64,000 nucleotides of DNA from Diphasiastrum complanatum. Its lineage: Eukaryota > Streptophyta > Lycopodiopsida > Lycopodiales > Lycopodiaceae. Where the stretch lies: positions 37,437,648 through 37,501,647 of the forward strand of contig CM055101.1 in assembly GCA_029204225.1 (NCBI GenBank), written 5' to 3'. The translations under genes and the position numbers were made by a program. Under the pieces are notes generated by a model. The model saw only the letters and a program-made list of their open reading frames with translations. It did no database searches and was not told where the DNA came from. Positions 1 to 51,363 of this stretch are shown piece by piece (position 1 is the first letter of the stretch; each line of letters begins with the position of its first letter).

Positions 1-416
1 GCAAATCTAACATCTTCTATATCCCTTGAAACTCTCGTGCTCTTCGACATGTCTTGTGTAGTTTTCATGCAATAGATGCATGGATGTTTTGAATTTGTTC
101 CGTGTGAGATGTTGAACATGCACTTCAACGAGTTTAGGTCTCCAGCCAAATGTCATTCCACCTTCAAATAACCTATTCTAGGAACATTGAGTGGTGTGTC
201 GCTCATATGATTCTTAATTATCTCTTTTTATTCTGTTTTACTAAAAATCCAACATAGAATGTCATGATCTTCTTTTAAAACCTATTTGAAACACAAAATC
301 ATGAACTATTTTAAGAGAATTGAACTTAGACCTATAATAACAAAACAATATCAGCTTAAAACACAAAACCATGAATTCTAGAAATGAATTAGTTGCTAGT
401 ACTCAATAGAATAGAT
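1..416. other. No gene recognised
   Basis: AT-rich sequence with no reading frame or repeat structure that I can assign. Confidence 0.4.
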
Positions 417-1760
417 TTAAACTTGGAAAGCTGCCAACCACCAAATATTATTTTCGGACTGCACACTGAAATTAAGACTCTCCGAGTTTATCGTATTGCT
501 TAATGCTCCATTCATAAGCGTAACACTAACCCTTTCTAGCTTTTGTCCCTTCACTACTTTTGATTCATCTAACTTGAAAACTAATATCAATTTTTTAACA
601 CTTTCATTTGTGATTCCATAAAACTTTACAATAAATCTCAGTAAATAATTAAGATCAACAAACATATTGTTGATGGAATCATATGACCAAAAGCCATGTT
701 TTGAGTTATAAATTTCATTGATATGGTAAGGAATACCAATGATGTTTTGCAAACCCATGTTTAACACCTCTCTCTCTCATTTGATTTGAAAGGGCCGTGG
801 AATAGAAAAAAAAAAATTTATGTATTTGTCCAAATGCCTCTTTGATAATTTTAAACATTGTGTCATATGCATCCCTACTAATACCAGAATAATCACATGC
901 TCCTTGTATCAATTTTCGGTCAATAATCATGCCAACTTCGCCCATAAGGGCCTCTGCAATCTTGGACTTGATTCGAAAAAATCGTTGATTTTTCAATAGA
1001 CTCGTCGTTGACTTGGCTGTAAGTACTGCACTCAAAGATTTTTCAATCATGTCCTTGTCTTTCAGATTTTGATTGGTGACTAAAGCTGATCTGCAAAATA
1101 AAAATAAGATTTAAAAAAAAAAACAATTCACAATCATTGATGTGTTGGATAAAACAAAACACATAAATAGTTTAATACAAAATCTTACTTAAAAGCATAT
1201 ATTCTTTTTTTTCATTGACCCCCACTTGATGAAAGCTTGTCAATACTTTTTAAAATAACTCTTTCTCGCTTATTGTTCGCTTATTTTTTTTTTATAATGT
1301 GTTTACTTCTACACTTATTTGACAATACGAGATACGCAATGTTTGTACAATTAGTTTCATATTGTCATTTTTTTGGTTAAGATTTAATATAATATTTTGC
1401 AAACAAGAATTATCTATCTTCAAAATTTCGTTCTCTTTTTTTTGTTTGCAACAAAAGAGTTTCTTTTTCTCTGTAGTCAGTAAGCAAACCATTCAACATA
1501 TTTTTCAAATAATGTTTTTTTTTCATTGAATTACTAATGCCATAACTTTTCAATCTTTCACAATAACCCAATAAACCATTGTGTTCTTCACACAAAAACA
1601 ATATGAGTTGTGTGAGTGATCTAAAATTTGGATATTGCATCGAGCTTGGATCTATTGGATATAAACTTCCATCAACTCATAGATCACAATGTTTCCTGTT
1701 CTCCGTCCTATGATCCACAATTTGGTGAGCTGGTAAGATGAATCCTTTCAGTTTCTTTTT
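417..1760 (-). pseudogene. Unrecognised decayed coding-like region
   Basis: Three minus-strand frames look like pieces of one broken protein. About 1760-1410 encodes a segment with IVDHRTENRKHC and later LILFLCEEHNGLLGYCERLK. 1080-780 encodes KIAEALMGEVGMIIDRKLIQ then GACDYSGISRDAYDTMF. 767-417 encodes GLQNIIGIPYHINEIYNSKH then GFWSYDSI. Stops and frameshifts separate them. Residue composition and the in-order arrangement suggest a once-functional gene or mobile element, but I do not recognise the family. No domain is claimed. Confidence 0.3.
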
Positions 1761-1879
1761 TACAGTATATTCTGTAGGAGGATCAATATGGAGATGATAC
1801 TTAGACATTTTAATAATCAATAGATTAACCTAGTGGAAAGCCAAATTGTTATATATCTTGCAAACTATTAAAACTGGTT

Positions 1880-2160
1880 TAAATCGAAAAAAAATTTCAA
1901 ATGAAAAAGTTTGAAATGACCTTGGCGCTCCAACACACTCCATGTTTCTTGCTTTATATGCAAAAAAAAAAAGCTTTGCAGTTATGAGCAAAATACTTTT
2001 TCGATAGGTGTATTTTGAAATTATGATTTTTTGAGTTGCAAAAGTTTGAAATAACCTTGCCGCTCCTTTTGATCCAACGCACTCCATATTTTCGAAATTG
2101 CAAAAATTTAGATTCACGTTGGCGCTCATTGTGATCCAAAATATTCAAAGTTTCTTTCAA
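1880..2160. repeat. Imperfect three-copy tandem repeat
   Basis: A block of the form ttgaaat(g/a)accttg(g/c)cgctcc followed by a cactccat-type stretch recurs three times with decay, near 1908, 2048 and 2110. The copies surround A/T-rich spacers. Origin unknown. Confidence 0.45.
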
Positions 2161-2580
2161 TGATATTCAGATCGATAAGACTGTTTTACTTTGATGTGAA
2201 TGCTATCAGTAGATGGAAAGAAACTGTGATGTGCAACACGCTTTGCATTTACACGAGAAGTCATGTTAGTTAATGGTAAAAAATAAAGTCTTGAAGTATG
2301 GACCCCACGCGTTGCGGCTACTCAACTTCCAATTAACTACACATGTTACTAGTGAGGTCAAATCATCGAAGTTGTGCGGGCAGACCAAAAATTCAATCGA
2401 GTTTTAAAATCCGACAATTTTCTCTCTCTTATGTGACATTTCTTAGACAACCCTTTTGGGCCTTGGAATTCCTCTAATGAAAAGTCGTTTAACTAACAAA
2501 ACAACCAATAAACATAAAATTAAATTGAGCTTTTCTTTGACATTAGTAAAAAAAAGTGATGATCTTAGACTTTTATAAGG
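2161..2580. other. No gene recognised
   Basis: Non-coding sequence downstream of AUG4 with no assignable motif. Confidence 0.4.
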
Positions 2581-2699
2581 TTCTCACTTTGTTGTATCGT
2601 TCCTAGAGCTCCAGCAAAACTGTTCCTTGGGCTCATTTTTTTAAAAGAAATATTCTTAAGAAGCATGCAAGTCCTTGAAACCACATACCTATTTTCTTG

Positions 2700-2835
2700 A
2701 GAACGCATACATACTTGATCAAGAGTTGTGGAATCATCAAGAAACGCATACAAGTTTCTAAAAACGCGCACAAATTTCCTGAAAACACATACAAGCTCCA
2801 AAAAACATGCACAAATTTCCTGGCAAGGACTCATA
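2700..2835. repeat. Short-period repeat, about 20-bp units
   Basis: Degenerate units of the form acgcatacaagtttctaaaa and acgcgcacaaatttcctgaa alternate about five times between roughly 2735 and 2825. This resembles a small minisatellite. Its reading frames are by-products of the repeat. Confidence 0.45.
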
Positions 2836-2839
2836 AGGA

Positions 2840-2945
2840 ACGAAGGAACGGAACCCATTCCTAAAAGTTGTTTCTTAGGAACGGAACGCCTATTCCTAAG
2901 GAACGAAATGGTACTGTTCCTAAGGAAAAACCTTAGAAATGGGTA
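2840..2945. repeat. GGAACGG-rich block ending in a stem-loop
   Basis: Several aaggaacgg and attcctaagg motifs are packed here. At 2917-2939 the arms ttcctaagg and ccttagaaa flank a 5-base A loop (8 of 9 pairs match). The same hairpin recurs at 34973-34995, so this is probably a fragment of a dispersed non-autonomous element. Confidence 0.4.
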
Positions 2946-3402
2946 TCTAGGTCTATCACTCAAACAAACTAGAAAAACAACAAAAATTAATAATGTAATA
3001 GTCAAGATTTTTGTCGAGTTGTCTCTCACTTGAACCACAACAATTAAACTAAACTAGAACCAACCTAAACTATCATGCAAAGAAACTAAATAACAAAAAA
3101 CCAAAAACAACAAACAACAAACTAACAAACACAAACAAGAGGGAGTTAGAAACGGCCAGAAAGTGGGAGAGCCGACTGGCCAGATTACTTAGATGGGATT
3201 TAACTATTTGAACTGAAGGTAGGCAAAATCGGGGAGTAAGACCTTCACTACTTAGAGGTAAAAGTAAAACAAGTGAGAAGCAAAATTCTATGCAGCAGGC
3301 AGTGGAGCTGTATGTGAGAGATAATATCCAGCTCCAAGGACTTTATGGGTTTGAGGGAGTTTGCCCAAGGGAAAAGCCTGAGGCACAGCTCCAAAAATCC
3401 GT

Positions 3403-3524
3403 AAAGTCTGCTGCCCAAGGCAGGAGTTGATCATGCATAAAAGTCACAAGCAAAATTTATGGATAAAGTCTGCTGCCCCAAAGCAGGAGTTGATCATGCA
3501 TAAAAGTCACAAGAAATTTATCAC
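3403..3524. repeat. 62-bp tandem duplication
   Basis: Two near-identical units begin aaagtctgctgccc at 3403 and 3465 and include gttgatcatgcataaaagtc. Only a few differences and small gaps separate them, so the duplication is fairly recent. Confidence 0.8.
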
Positions 3525-3834
3525 AAAATATTTTTTGGACGTGTGTCATGTGTGGATTGATTCATATCAAAAGTCCATGGGCTTTATTGGCATGATGCAC
3601 TTTATGCTTCAAAACCGGTGGGCACTATGGGCATAATGTCCTTCATGCTCTAGAGCCCATGGGCTTTTAAAAGCTATGTACACAAAAAAGGACAATTATG
3701 GATATATACCCCAAAAAATAAGCTTGAATTTTTTTGCATTTTATGATAAATTATGGGAGCAAAAAACCTGAGGGACGCCCCTAACCACAGCATGTAGGCA
3801 ATTGATAAGTCAAAAAATGGAGGGAGCAGACTGC

Positions 3835-4230
3835 AAAGGTGAATGGCTCAACATGGAAGAACGGTGATGGATTGGAAGATTAGTAGTCAGCAAGGTGCAA
3901 AGGTGAATGGCTCAACATGGAAGAACGGTGATGGATTGGAAGATTAAGTAGTCAGCAAGGGTGACTGGTAGAACATCCAGACAGATGAAGGCTGCAGATT
4001 GAGGTTGGAAGGAGATGATGGTAAGAAAAATTGAAATGGAGAGGGTAAGAGGCACTTGCAGGAGGGGAAGGAGGTGGGAGTGTGCAGGAGGAAACAAAAG
4101 CCTTAACTTGTTGGGTGACAAATCAATTGCAAAGTAGGAGAGGGGTAGAGGTACTTTGCAGGAGGGGTAGAAGGTGGGAGTGTGCAGGAGAAAACAAAAT
4201 CCTTAACTTGTTGGGTGAAGGATCACTGGC
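3835..4230. repeat. Two adjacent tandem duplications (about 62 bp and 98 bp)
   Basis: The units beginning gcaaaggtgaatggctcaac near 3835 and 3897 are almost identical. Directly downstream, units around gcaggaggggaaggaggtgg (about 4059) and gcaggaggggtagaaggtgg (about 4158) repeat at roughly 98 bp. Together they form a locally amplified non-coding patch. Confidence 0.75.
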
Positions 4231-4337
4231 AAAGAAGTAGCCATGAGCTACAAACAATAGGAAGTAGGAGATCAATTGTTGGCTGCAATCATCGTGGAAA
4301 CGGTTGCAACAGGAGAGGGGTGCTAGAGGCCCAATAA

Positions 4338-4338
4338 T

Positions 4339-4417
<79 letters not shown>
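4338..4417. repeat. Compound (GT)n(GA)n microsatellite
   Basis: About 13 GT repeats run into about 25 GA repeats. Reading frames across it translate to monotonous Cys-Val and Arg-Glu and are not genes. Confidence 0.95.
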
Positions 4418-4418
<1 letters not shown>

Positions 4419-5529
4419 ACAAAGGATCTGCAAGAAAAAGATTTGAAGCGAATCTTTCACTAAGCCCACACATCACATTCAAATAAGAATAATAGATAAT
4501 ACCATGCTCATCAAACAATAATCCTCCACAAAGAACACGTACAACCAAGATGACATTGGTGTGCAAGACCTCTTACAAAGGAGCATTGCCAAGCATCTCC
4601 TACAAAGAGACTCAGACACGAGAATCCAAAGCTATAGAATCCTAGTAGAGGTCCTATTTATACTAGTCTAAATGCTCTTTAGGGAACCTTCTAGGAAGCT
4701 AATGTAGGATTAGGGCTAGGATCCCCCACATTTACTTAGAACCAGCAAGTTAAGGGTCCCAATTCAGTGACTCTAATAACGATAAAAATGTTCCAAGCCA
4801 CAAGCCCTCAGCATGTGCTGTGTGCCCACAATGATGTTGAGACAACAATATTGAGAGTTCTTAATATGTGGGAAGGGTGGCTCAGTCAATAATGTATACA
4901 ATGCTAATCTCGTATTATACTAGTAGCGTTTTGACTTTGTAGCTAAGCTAAAATTCCTTCACAAATATCCTATTGATCTTTGAAGGATGAAACATTAACA
5001 CAAATAAGGCATAGCAGTATTCTCACCCAGGTTCGGGGATCAAGAAATTAGCTCGCAAAATTGATATTCAGTCTTAAATACGTGGTAGTGATGCAAGAAA
5101 TAAAATGAGCAATCTAGAGCTTAACAACAAAATCTCAAACCATCAACTCTCACCATACAATGTCATGGCATCACTCCTCACACAATCAATGTCCCAAGAG
5201 TAATTGCACTTCCCATGTACAAAAGGCAGGACCTGGACATTGTTTACATCTATCTCAGAGATCCTAATCACTTATTTAGAGGTGCAGAACAGATTCAGCC
5301 ATGGCAAGGGCTAGTACTTAAGAGTAACAAACAAATAGAAAGAATCGTAAGGAGTATCATATCAACAGTGTACATGTCCATGAGTCTCAATCAAATAAAT
5401 GTTTTCTTCAGATTAATGTCCCCTCAATCAGCTGAAGAAACCAATGATACTCTGCAAAACACGAACTCCTATTCTGACAGCTTGTCATTGATAAATTTCT
5501 AAATCCTTTGGAAGCAATATACTTTTTCC
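4418..5529. other. Region downstream of AUG4 stop; no gene recognised
   Basis: It should contain the AUG4 3' untranslated region next to 5530. Beyond that I see no supported coding sequence. The 95-residue plus-strand frame at 5215-5502 overlaps the expected UTR and shows no family resemblance. Confidence 0.4.
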
Positions 5530-44746
<39,217 letters not shown>

Positions 44747-44871
44747 CGCCGGCGCACAACCTCCTCCTCCTCTCCTTTTGCTCCTTCCTTGTTTTCTTCT
44801 CTTTTGGACGAATGTCTCTGATTTTGAACACAAACATATAGTGCAAAGAGCCCCTTTACCAACACGCCAAA

Positions 44872-44905
44872 CCCCCAAACCCCCAACAAACCCCCCCTCC
44901 CCCCC
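44872..44905 (-). promoter_or_regulatory. G-run cluster upstream of AUG4 (possible G-quadruplex)
   Basis: On the sense (minus) strand of AUG4 four long G-runs (7, 7, 5 and 5) occur within 34 bases, separated by A, TTTGTT and TTT. This satisfies the usual G-quadruplex pattern. It lies 126-159 nt before the chosen ATG, so in the 5' leader or core promoter. The motif is seen directly; folding and function are inference. No convincing TATA box was seen further upstream. Confidence 0.5.
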
Positions 44906-44909
44906 AAGC

Positions 44910-46680
44910 TTGGCCCCTCTAAGGCATCTATTTGGCCTTAGGGCGCTGCTAGCATGCCACGTGGCATGAGCATAGGCAGCACAATGCTCAGCAGAAATCT
45001 GCAATTTTCCATGGACCTCTAATTTTTGGTGGTTTTCTCATTCCTTGCATGCGCGAAGCCCGAGCAATACACTCTTTTGTAGTGCAATTCTTTTGTGGTG
45101 CAATTTTTGACGTTTGTATATGCGTACTCTTGTTAATCAATATGTGGCATGGAATTATGACAAACGAAAATTTGAGAACACAAATAGGTTGAGAGAGGTG
45201 TTTTTCAGTTTTTATTGAGTGGCATATATCCAAAAACTCAAGATGAAGAAATCCTAAATCCGACTTCTTTTTTTTTTTACAAATGCTATTTTTAAAGCTT
45301 GACTTTGTTTTAATACATGTCACTGTTCTACAAAAGAATGTAAAGATGGTGACAATAGAGTAAAAGATGCAACTTGTGCATTTGTTTGTTGTACATTTAA
45401 AAACTTGTTTCCCATACTTTTTAATTGTGTGAATGTATTCCCATTGTGATGCAAAGACTCAACAAATGCATGTTTGAAATATTGTGTAATTGAGGTATCA
45501 ACCTTTGTTACACATGATGTACAATAATTTACATTTACATATGGGTCAATAATATTTTGAAATCCGCGTTTGCATTTCAAAGTTCACTTATGTGTGCATT
45601 GAAAGTGTTTGTGTTTATGCCTTTCAAGTTTCATTAAAGGACTAATGATGTTTTTTTCAAACTGCTTTTTACGGCTTTCATACAATCATTGGTTAGTATT
45701 GAGATTCACTAATCCATGAGGAAAATTGGCATGTTTCAATGCATCAATGCAAATAATGCCTTTTATTTACAATGCGACAAAAAAATTTGTATACGTTTCT
45801 TCTATCAAATTCTTCTTCTAAATGTGGATGCAAAATGGTGGTGTACATCATAAGTGGTTGTGGATAGCGAAAGCAATATCATGTGGTATTTTTTATTCTA
45901 TAGCATGTCACTCAATGATGACGAGTTTGAACATATGTGTGTTCTATATATTGAGTTTTGCACTATCACATGAAATGTATACGTCAATTATTTTTGTGAT
46001 TTCGTTCTCAGATTGTTTACCATCAGTTGGTGCATTGTTAATCCATAGCATTCCATGATCATGTTGACATTCACAATCTTAATATTTTGTGACAAAAACA
46101 TAATCCATAATTTTTTCCAATACATTTGTGCTTTGTGGTAACTCCAACATGCACAATGCATTAATTCCTATTGTATAGTATTTTGCTCAAGTTGTTGAAT
46201 CGCCCATGGAATCATTAATTTCATGGGTCTAACTTTACCAAGCATGTAGTTTGTTTTGTATTCAAGTTTTATTTTAAGATTAATGATCATCGTGTTGTCA
46301 TTGTCAAGAAAATGAGATAAAATGTTTTGGACTTTTTCAAGGTTGTGGCAACAACGTTTATAATGCTTCCCTAGGTTGACCTTAATGTGTTGATTCACAG
46401 GTTATAAAGTTGCAATTATAGGAACAAGTGAACGTTCTTCCAAATCATGAAGTGGTCACCAACGTCGATAATCCCATCTCATCTATCACTGAATCAGGCC
46501 TAGTGACCTCTTCTATAGACTTACTAAAGCTGCATCCAAACATCTTGGGAGACCATTTTACTTTGATGCATACAACCATGATGCCTTTAATTAGAATTGG
46601 GCATCTCTAGAGATGCCATAAATTCTGTCAGCATGCCTTTTGAGTTTAGCATAGAAGAAATTAATTATGGCCTTAAATAT
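44910..46680. other. Upstream flank of AUG4; no gene recognised
   Basis: Should hold the AUG4 promoter near 44.8-45.3 kb. No TATA box is convincing. The remainder is AT-rich and without assignable coding sequence. Confidence 0.4.
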
Positions 46681-47757
46681 GAAGTTTTTTTTTTGTATGA
46701 GATACTCATGAAGGAGACGATTCCTCAATCATCGCTCCCTTTGATCTAGGACACTTTCTAGCCCATAACCTGTGGTGTCTTTCCCCTCTATAGACACTAG
46801 ACCTTCCACTAGGCTATCTAGGCTATTACCATCATGCAAACATGTCTTCAGTTTATTGACATGAAACACTAGATGCACCTAAGCATCACACAGGTAGCTG
46901 CAGCTTATAAACTACTTGGCTAACCATCTTAATAATCAACCATGGTCCACAACACCAAGAAAATAATTTGGCGCACTTTCATGTGTGTAGCATCTTCGAC
47001 TTTGAAGGAACTAGTAAATACACCCAATCTCCTTCCTCAAATTCTCGATAGGTACGATTCTCATTACTATAACTCTCTACCCTGGCCATAGCCCTGGACA
47101 ATGCCATCTCTAGCTTCTGCCGCATCTGAGTCATAAACTCTATAGTGCTAGGTACCTTACGTGGAATCCCTATGATCGCAAGACTCAACAGCCTGAAACC
47201 ATAATTGAGCTCAAATGGACTCAATCCAGTGGTCACATGTCTCTTGTCATTATATGCAAACTCCAATAGCGATAAATGCTTTACCCAATCTGTTTGCATA
47301 CATCTAACATATGCTCTAAGCATATCTTCCAACATATGGTTCACTCGCTCTATCTGGCCATCCATCTGAGGATGCTCAGAGCTACTTATACGCAACTATG
47401 TTCCCAACTTGGAGAACACCTCTATCCAAAAACTTCTCGTAAATTGGGATCCTTGTCAGACACAATGGACTTCGAAAGTCCATGCAACCTGACGACATTC
47501 TACATAAACAACTTGGCAACCTACGAAGCTGTGACCTTCTTGGTCATTGTGATGAAGTGAGCCACATTGGAGAACCTTTCTACCACTATTATAACAGAGT
47601 TCAATCCCATCTAGGTCTTGGGTAGCCCAACAAGGAAATCCATGGAGATACTTTTCCACCTTCCTGCAAGAATCTCTAGTGGTTGCAGTAAGTCTAGAGG
47701 ACTTACCCTCTCGACCTTGTTCACCTAACAAGCCATGTAACGCTCATACTCTTTAAC
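46680..47757 (-). mobile_element. Chromodomain Ty3/gypsy integrase relic
   Basis: Minus strand. The integrase N-terminal end is YMAC.VNKVERVSPLDLL (47740), the core is KSISMDFLVGLPKT (47650) and VRLHGLSKSIVSDKDPN (47495-47450). Next come SSEHPQMDGQIERVNHMLED (47385-47320) with FAYND and GLSPFELNYG, then IN C-terminus GPW.II then HLVFHVNKLKTCL (46920-46850) and chromodomain-like RERWLRNRLLHEYLI (about 46730). The core acidic residues D, D and E are traceable in pieces. The 5' part is cut off at about 47757 by the copia element. Confidence 0.85.
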
Positions 47758-50191
47758 ATCCTCCAAAAGATGTTCCATGCTTCATAAGAGATCGATACTC
47801 AAGATCCATTGCTTGGATCCACTCCTCTTCTTTCCTTGCTTGATCTACACTTGTAGGATCATCCAAAGAGGTTAGGAAAGCAACATAATTTCCAGAAACT
47901 ACTTGCTTACCCTTTTGATCATATGTGAGCCTTGAAGGTACTTGTCTTTCTCTTGATGTTCTCCTTGGCTTTTGACTTGATGAAGGTCCATCATCACCAC
48001 CATCCAAAGTAGGATCCTTCTCATTGACATCAAGAATGTTAGATCCATCTACTTTACCATCAATCATGCTTGAAGACACCTTTGGAATTTTTCCCTCATA
48101 AAAAATGACATCTTTACCAGCAATCACTTTGTTAGTAGAAGGAATGTAAACCTTGTAGGCTTTACTCACCTCACTATATCCAACAAAAATACCTCTTCTT
48201 GAAGATGGATCCTCCTTGGTCCTATCATCAAGAGTAATGTTGACATAGCATGTGCATCCAAAGGTTCTTAGAAAGTTGACACTCGGCCTCCTCTTGAATA
48301 GCATCTCAAAAGGTGTCCTTCCATCTAATGGTTTGTCAAGATTAGCACTTAACCTCATAGCTTTAGCACTTTCACATAAAGTTATATTCTTCCTTTCAGC
48401 CACTCCATTTTGTTGTGGGGTCCTTGATGTTGTATACTCCCTCTTGATCCCATGGTCATCACAAAAGGCCTTGAACTTGTTAGATATGTACTCACCACCA
48501 TTGTCACCTCTCAAGCACTTGATCTTTGTGGAAAATTGGTTCTCCCTTGCATACTTAAACTTGACAAAGGCATCATACACCTCATCCTTGCTCTTTAGTA
48601 GATAGATCCAACAAAATCTACCAAAATCATCAATGAATGTTACATACATCTTAGCTCCACTATTGCTAATTGTAGTAAATCCATGAATATCCGAATGTAC
48701 AAGCTGAATAGGCTTTGTAGATCTAGAAATAGATCTAGTATAAGGTAGTCTATGTGACTTAGACAAAGCACAAGACTCACAAACATGCTTGTCATTACTT
48801 AAGGAACTTGGAAGACCAATCACAACCTTCTTCCTTGCCATTACCTCCAATGACTTGAAGTTGAGGTGTCCCATCCTTTTGTGCCAAACCTCTTGAATAG
48901 AAATTTGCTCCCTTGCAACACATCCAACTTGGTTAGCAATAACACAAGCATCAAGTTTGAACAACTTCCCTTGCCTTTTACCTTTTCCAATCAAGACATC
49001 CTTCCTTTTGATCAAACAAGCATCTCCATCAAACTCCACCTTGAGGCCCTTACTTAGCATTTGACTCACACTAAGCAAATTCTTGGTAATAGATGAAATA
49101 AACAAGACATCCTCCAAATGAACATTCCTATTTGTAGAGAGAGAAATAGGAATTGTGCCAATCCCTTTGATTGCACACTCACCATCATTGGCCGTGTAGA
49201 TCACCCTCTTGTCATCTCCATATGCCAACAAAGAAGTGAAGTACTCTTTGTGAAAGGTCATGTGTGAACTTGCTCCACTATCAATCCACCAAGGATCTAG
49301 ATCTCCATCATTAGCAAGCATACATGAAGACATCACAAAAGCATCATCATTTGCATCTTGCACATCCAAACCATCCTCATCAAGAGTAAGATTACCTTGC
49401 TTGTCTCCTTGATCTCTCTTCTTCTTGTAGCACTCACTTGCAAAGTGTCCTTTGATGCCACAATAGAAGCACTTGAGCTTTGATCTATCCTTCTTTTTGC
49501 CACTTGAAGAATCATCCACTTGATCTTGCCCTTTAGACCACTTGCTTTTGGTTTTGCCCTTAAATTTGCCCTTTGTGAACATAGCATCCTCTTGAAGTGT
49601 CGATGGATATCCACCTCTTGATTGAAGCCTATATTCCTCATTGATCAAGATCTCTTGAAGATCCATCAAACTTGGCAAAGTCTTTTGAATAGCAATACTT
49701 TGAACAATGTTAGCATGAGCATCCAACAAGCCATTAAGAATCACTTGAATAAGTTCTCCTTCCTTAATGCTTTCATCTATGCAAGCTAACTCATCATTCA
49801 ATGCTTTCATTCTCAAAACAAAAGTACTTGGACTTTCTTCATTCTTTTGCAAACAAGAAAAGATTTGTCTTCTTAGAGTCAACACTCTAGAAGTAGACTT
49901 GGATTCATAAAGCTTCTTCAATGAATTCCAAGCTTCCAAAGATGATGTGCACTTACCAGCTTCCTTGAGAAGTTCATTGGTAACATTCATCTTTATCATG
50001 TGTAGAGCCTTCTTGGCCCTCTTGCCATACCTCAATTGATCTTGTTGTATTGCTGGTCTCTCCTCCAAACCTACAACAATATCCAAAACATCATTCATCT
50101 CAAGAAGTGACTCCATCCTCACTTTCCATAATGCGTAGCTACTTGAGGTAAGCCTATCATTGGCTTCCAACATGACTCCAATTGCTTTCAA
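47753..50191 (-). mobile_element. Ty1/copia gag-protease-integrase open frame, truncated before RT
   Basis: An 812-codon uninterrupted frame. Gag occupies about residues 1-240 (WKVRMESLLEMNDV, LYESKSTSRVLTLRRQIFS). A CCHC knuckle reads CFYCGIKGHFASEC. The protease motif is WWIDSGASSHMTF. The GAG-pre-integrase has HKRMGHLNFKSLEVMA and CESCALSKSHRLPY. The integrase core has FIDDFGRFCWIYLL, LRGDNGGEYISNKF and TSRTPQQNGVAERKN. After ERKN the conserved stretch up to GRTPFEMLFKRRP is shortened by roughly 20 codons, an in-frame deletion. The frame ends with EEEWIQAMDLEYRSLMKHGT, exactly before the RT domain, at the fusion with gypsy sequence. Not a host gene. Confidence 0.93.
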
Positions 50192-50700
50192 AAGAAATCA
50201 CCAAGATTTGAAACTATCTCACAAATTCTCTTCTAGCACTCATCCAAGCAAATCAACACATAGAATCATGGAATCTTGATCAACCTATGATCTATCCTCA
50301 ATCTAATGACTTTTGCCACTTCCTAATATTGAAACACACTCAAATGAAGTCCAGCAACCTCACTATCTAGAGATCCAATCAAAATTAGGGTTTTGACAAA
50401 ATCACAAAAAATTGACTATTCCAAATCTACATGCAAATGCTGAAAATTTGATATGCCATCTATAAGCCACCACTTAGGCTGAACCAATGATCCAAAAATC
50501 GGCCAAATCCAGCATATGAATTCAAAAAACAGAATTGAACAAGTATATTGACCTATTTAGTGTTTTGATCTACAAAAGATCCAATCTACAAAAGCAAAAA
50601 ATCCGATTTTGGTGTAGAATCCTCTCTAGCATGCTCTAGACTTGATATCTTCACCAAATCATTGATAGATCTGATTTTCTTCTTCATAACCTGAAACACA
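50192..50700 (-). mobile_element. Copia 5' untranslated leader
   Basis: Non-coding leader between the primer-binding site and gag of the copia element. No additional feature seen. Confidence 0.7.
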
Positions 50701-50713
50701 AGCTCTGATACCA
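50701..50713 (-). other. Copia primer-binding site (initiator tRNA-Met type)
   Basis: On the minus strand TGGTATCAGAGCT directly follows the LTR end; this is the standard plant copia primer-binding site complementary to initiator Met tRNA. Confidence 0.92.
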
Positions 50714-51363
50714 TGTGAAAAATTTCAAATCCTTAAGATCCAATCTACTTGAATGATCTTTGGTTGGAAAGAGAAATACACTACCAATTTCACCAATGTA
50801 GAAAAATCAGCATCTACACACAATTTGAGATGCAAACACTAATAAAACTTGATCAAACTTGAATGAAATGATTATGTACTATTGCTGTCCGTACAAAACC
50901 AGCAAACTACTATATTTCACACGTGTGGATCCAAAAATAACAAATATAGATCATTCTACACATAGAATTGCAAGCAATCACCAAGATAGTCCACCAATGG
51001 ATAGTAGCACCCAAGAGAACCATGTATAAGCATGAGATGAGATAGAGAAGAGAGAAGATGACTCTCTCCATGAGTTACATTCTTTTATAACAGGTCCAAA
51101 TCCTATTTGGCCACTTGGCTTTCCCACCAAAATGCTAACCCTACCAATTTTAAGTCTAGATTCAATGTACCCAACTTATTCAAATTGAATCTACTCAAAC
51201 TCGCATTCTATCTTTCCCACACTTTCAAAAAGTGTTTATTCAAATGAAATTTAGACTAATGAACTTTGAAAAGTCAACCTCTAAGTCTAAAACAAGTTTT
51301 GGCCTCAATATGCCAAATATGGAAATATTTCAAAATGTGATGAAACTAGTTGAATCTTTCACA
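50714..51363 (-). repeat. Copia 5' LTR, 650 bp
   Basis: Minus-strand LTR beginning TGTGAAAGATTC at 51363 and ending AAATTTTTCACA at 50714, with short inverted TGTGAAA/TTTCACA ends next to the primer-binding site. The matching 3' LTR is absent because the element is truncated near 47757. The 5 bp ggatg (51364-51368) would be one half of its target duplication. Confidence 0.88.

Noticed and set aside
47753-50191. An 812-codon open frame as a host gene
   Set aside because: Gag, CCHC knuckle, DSGA protease and copia integrase motifs, with an adjacent LTR and tRNA-Met primer site, make it a retrotransposon.
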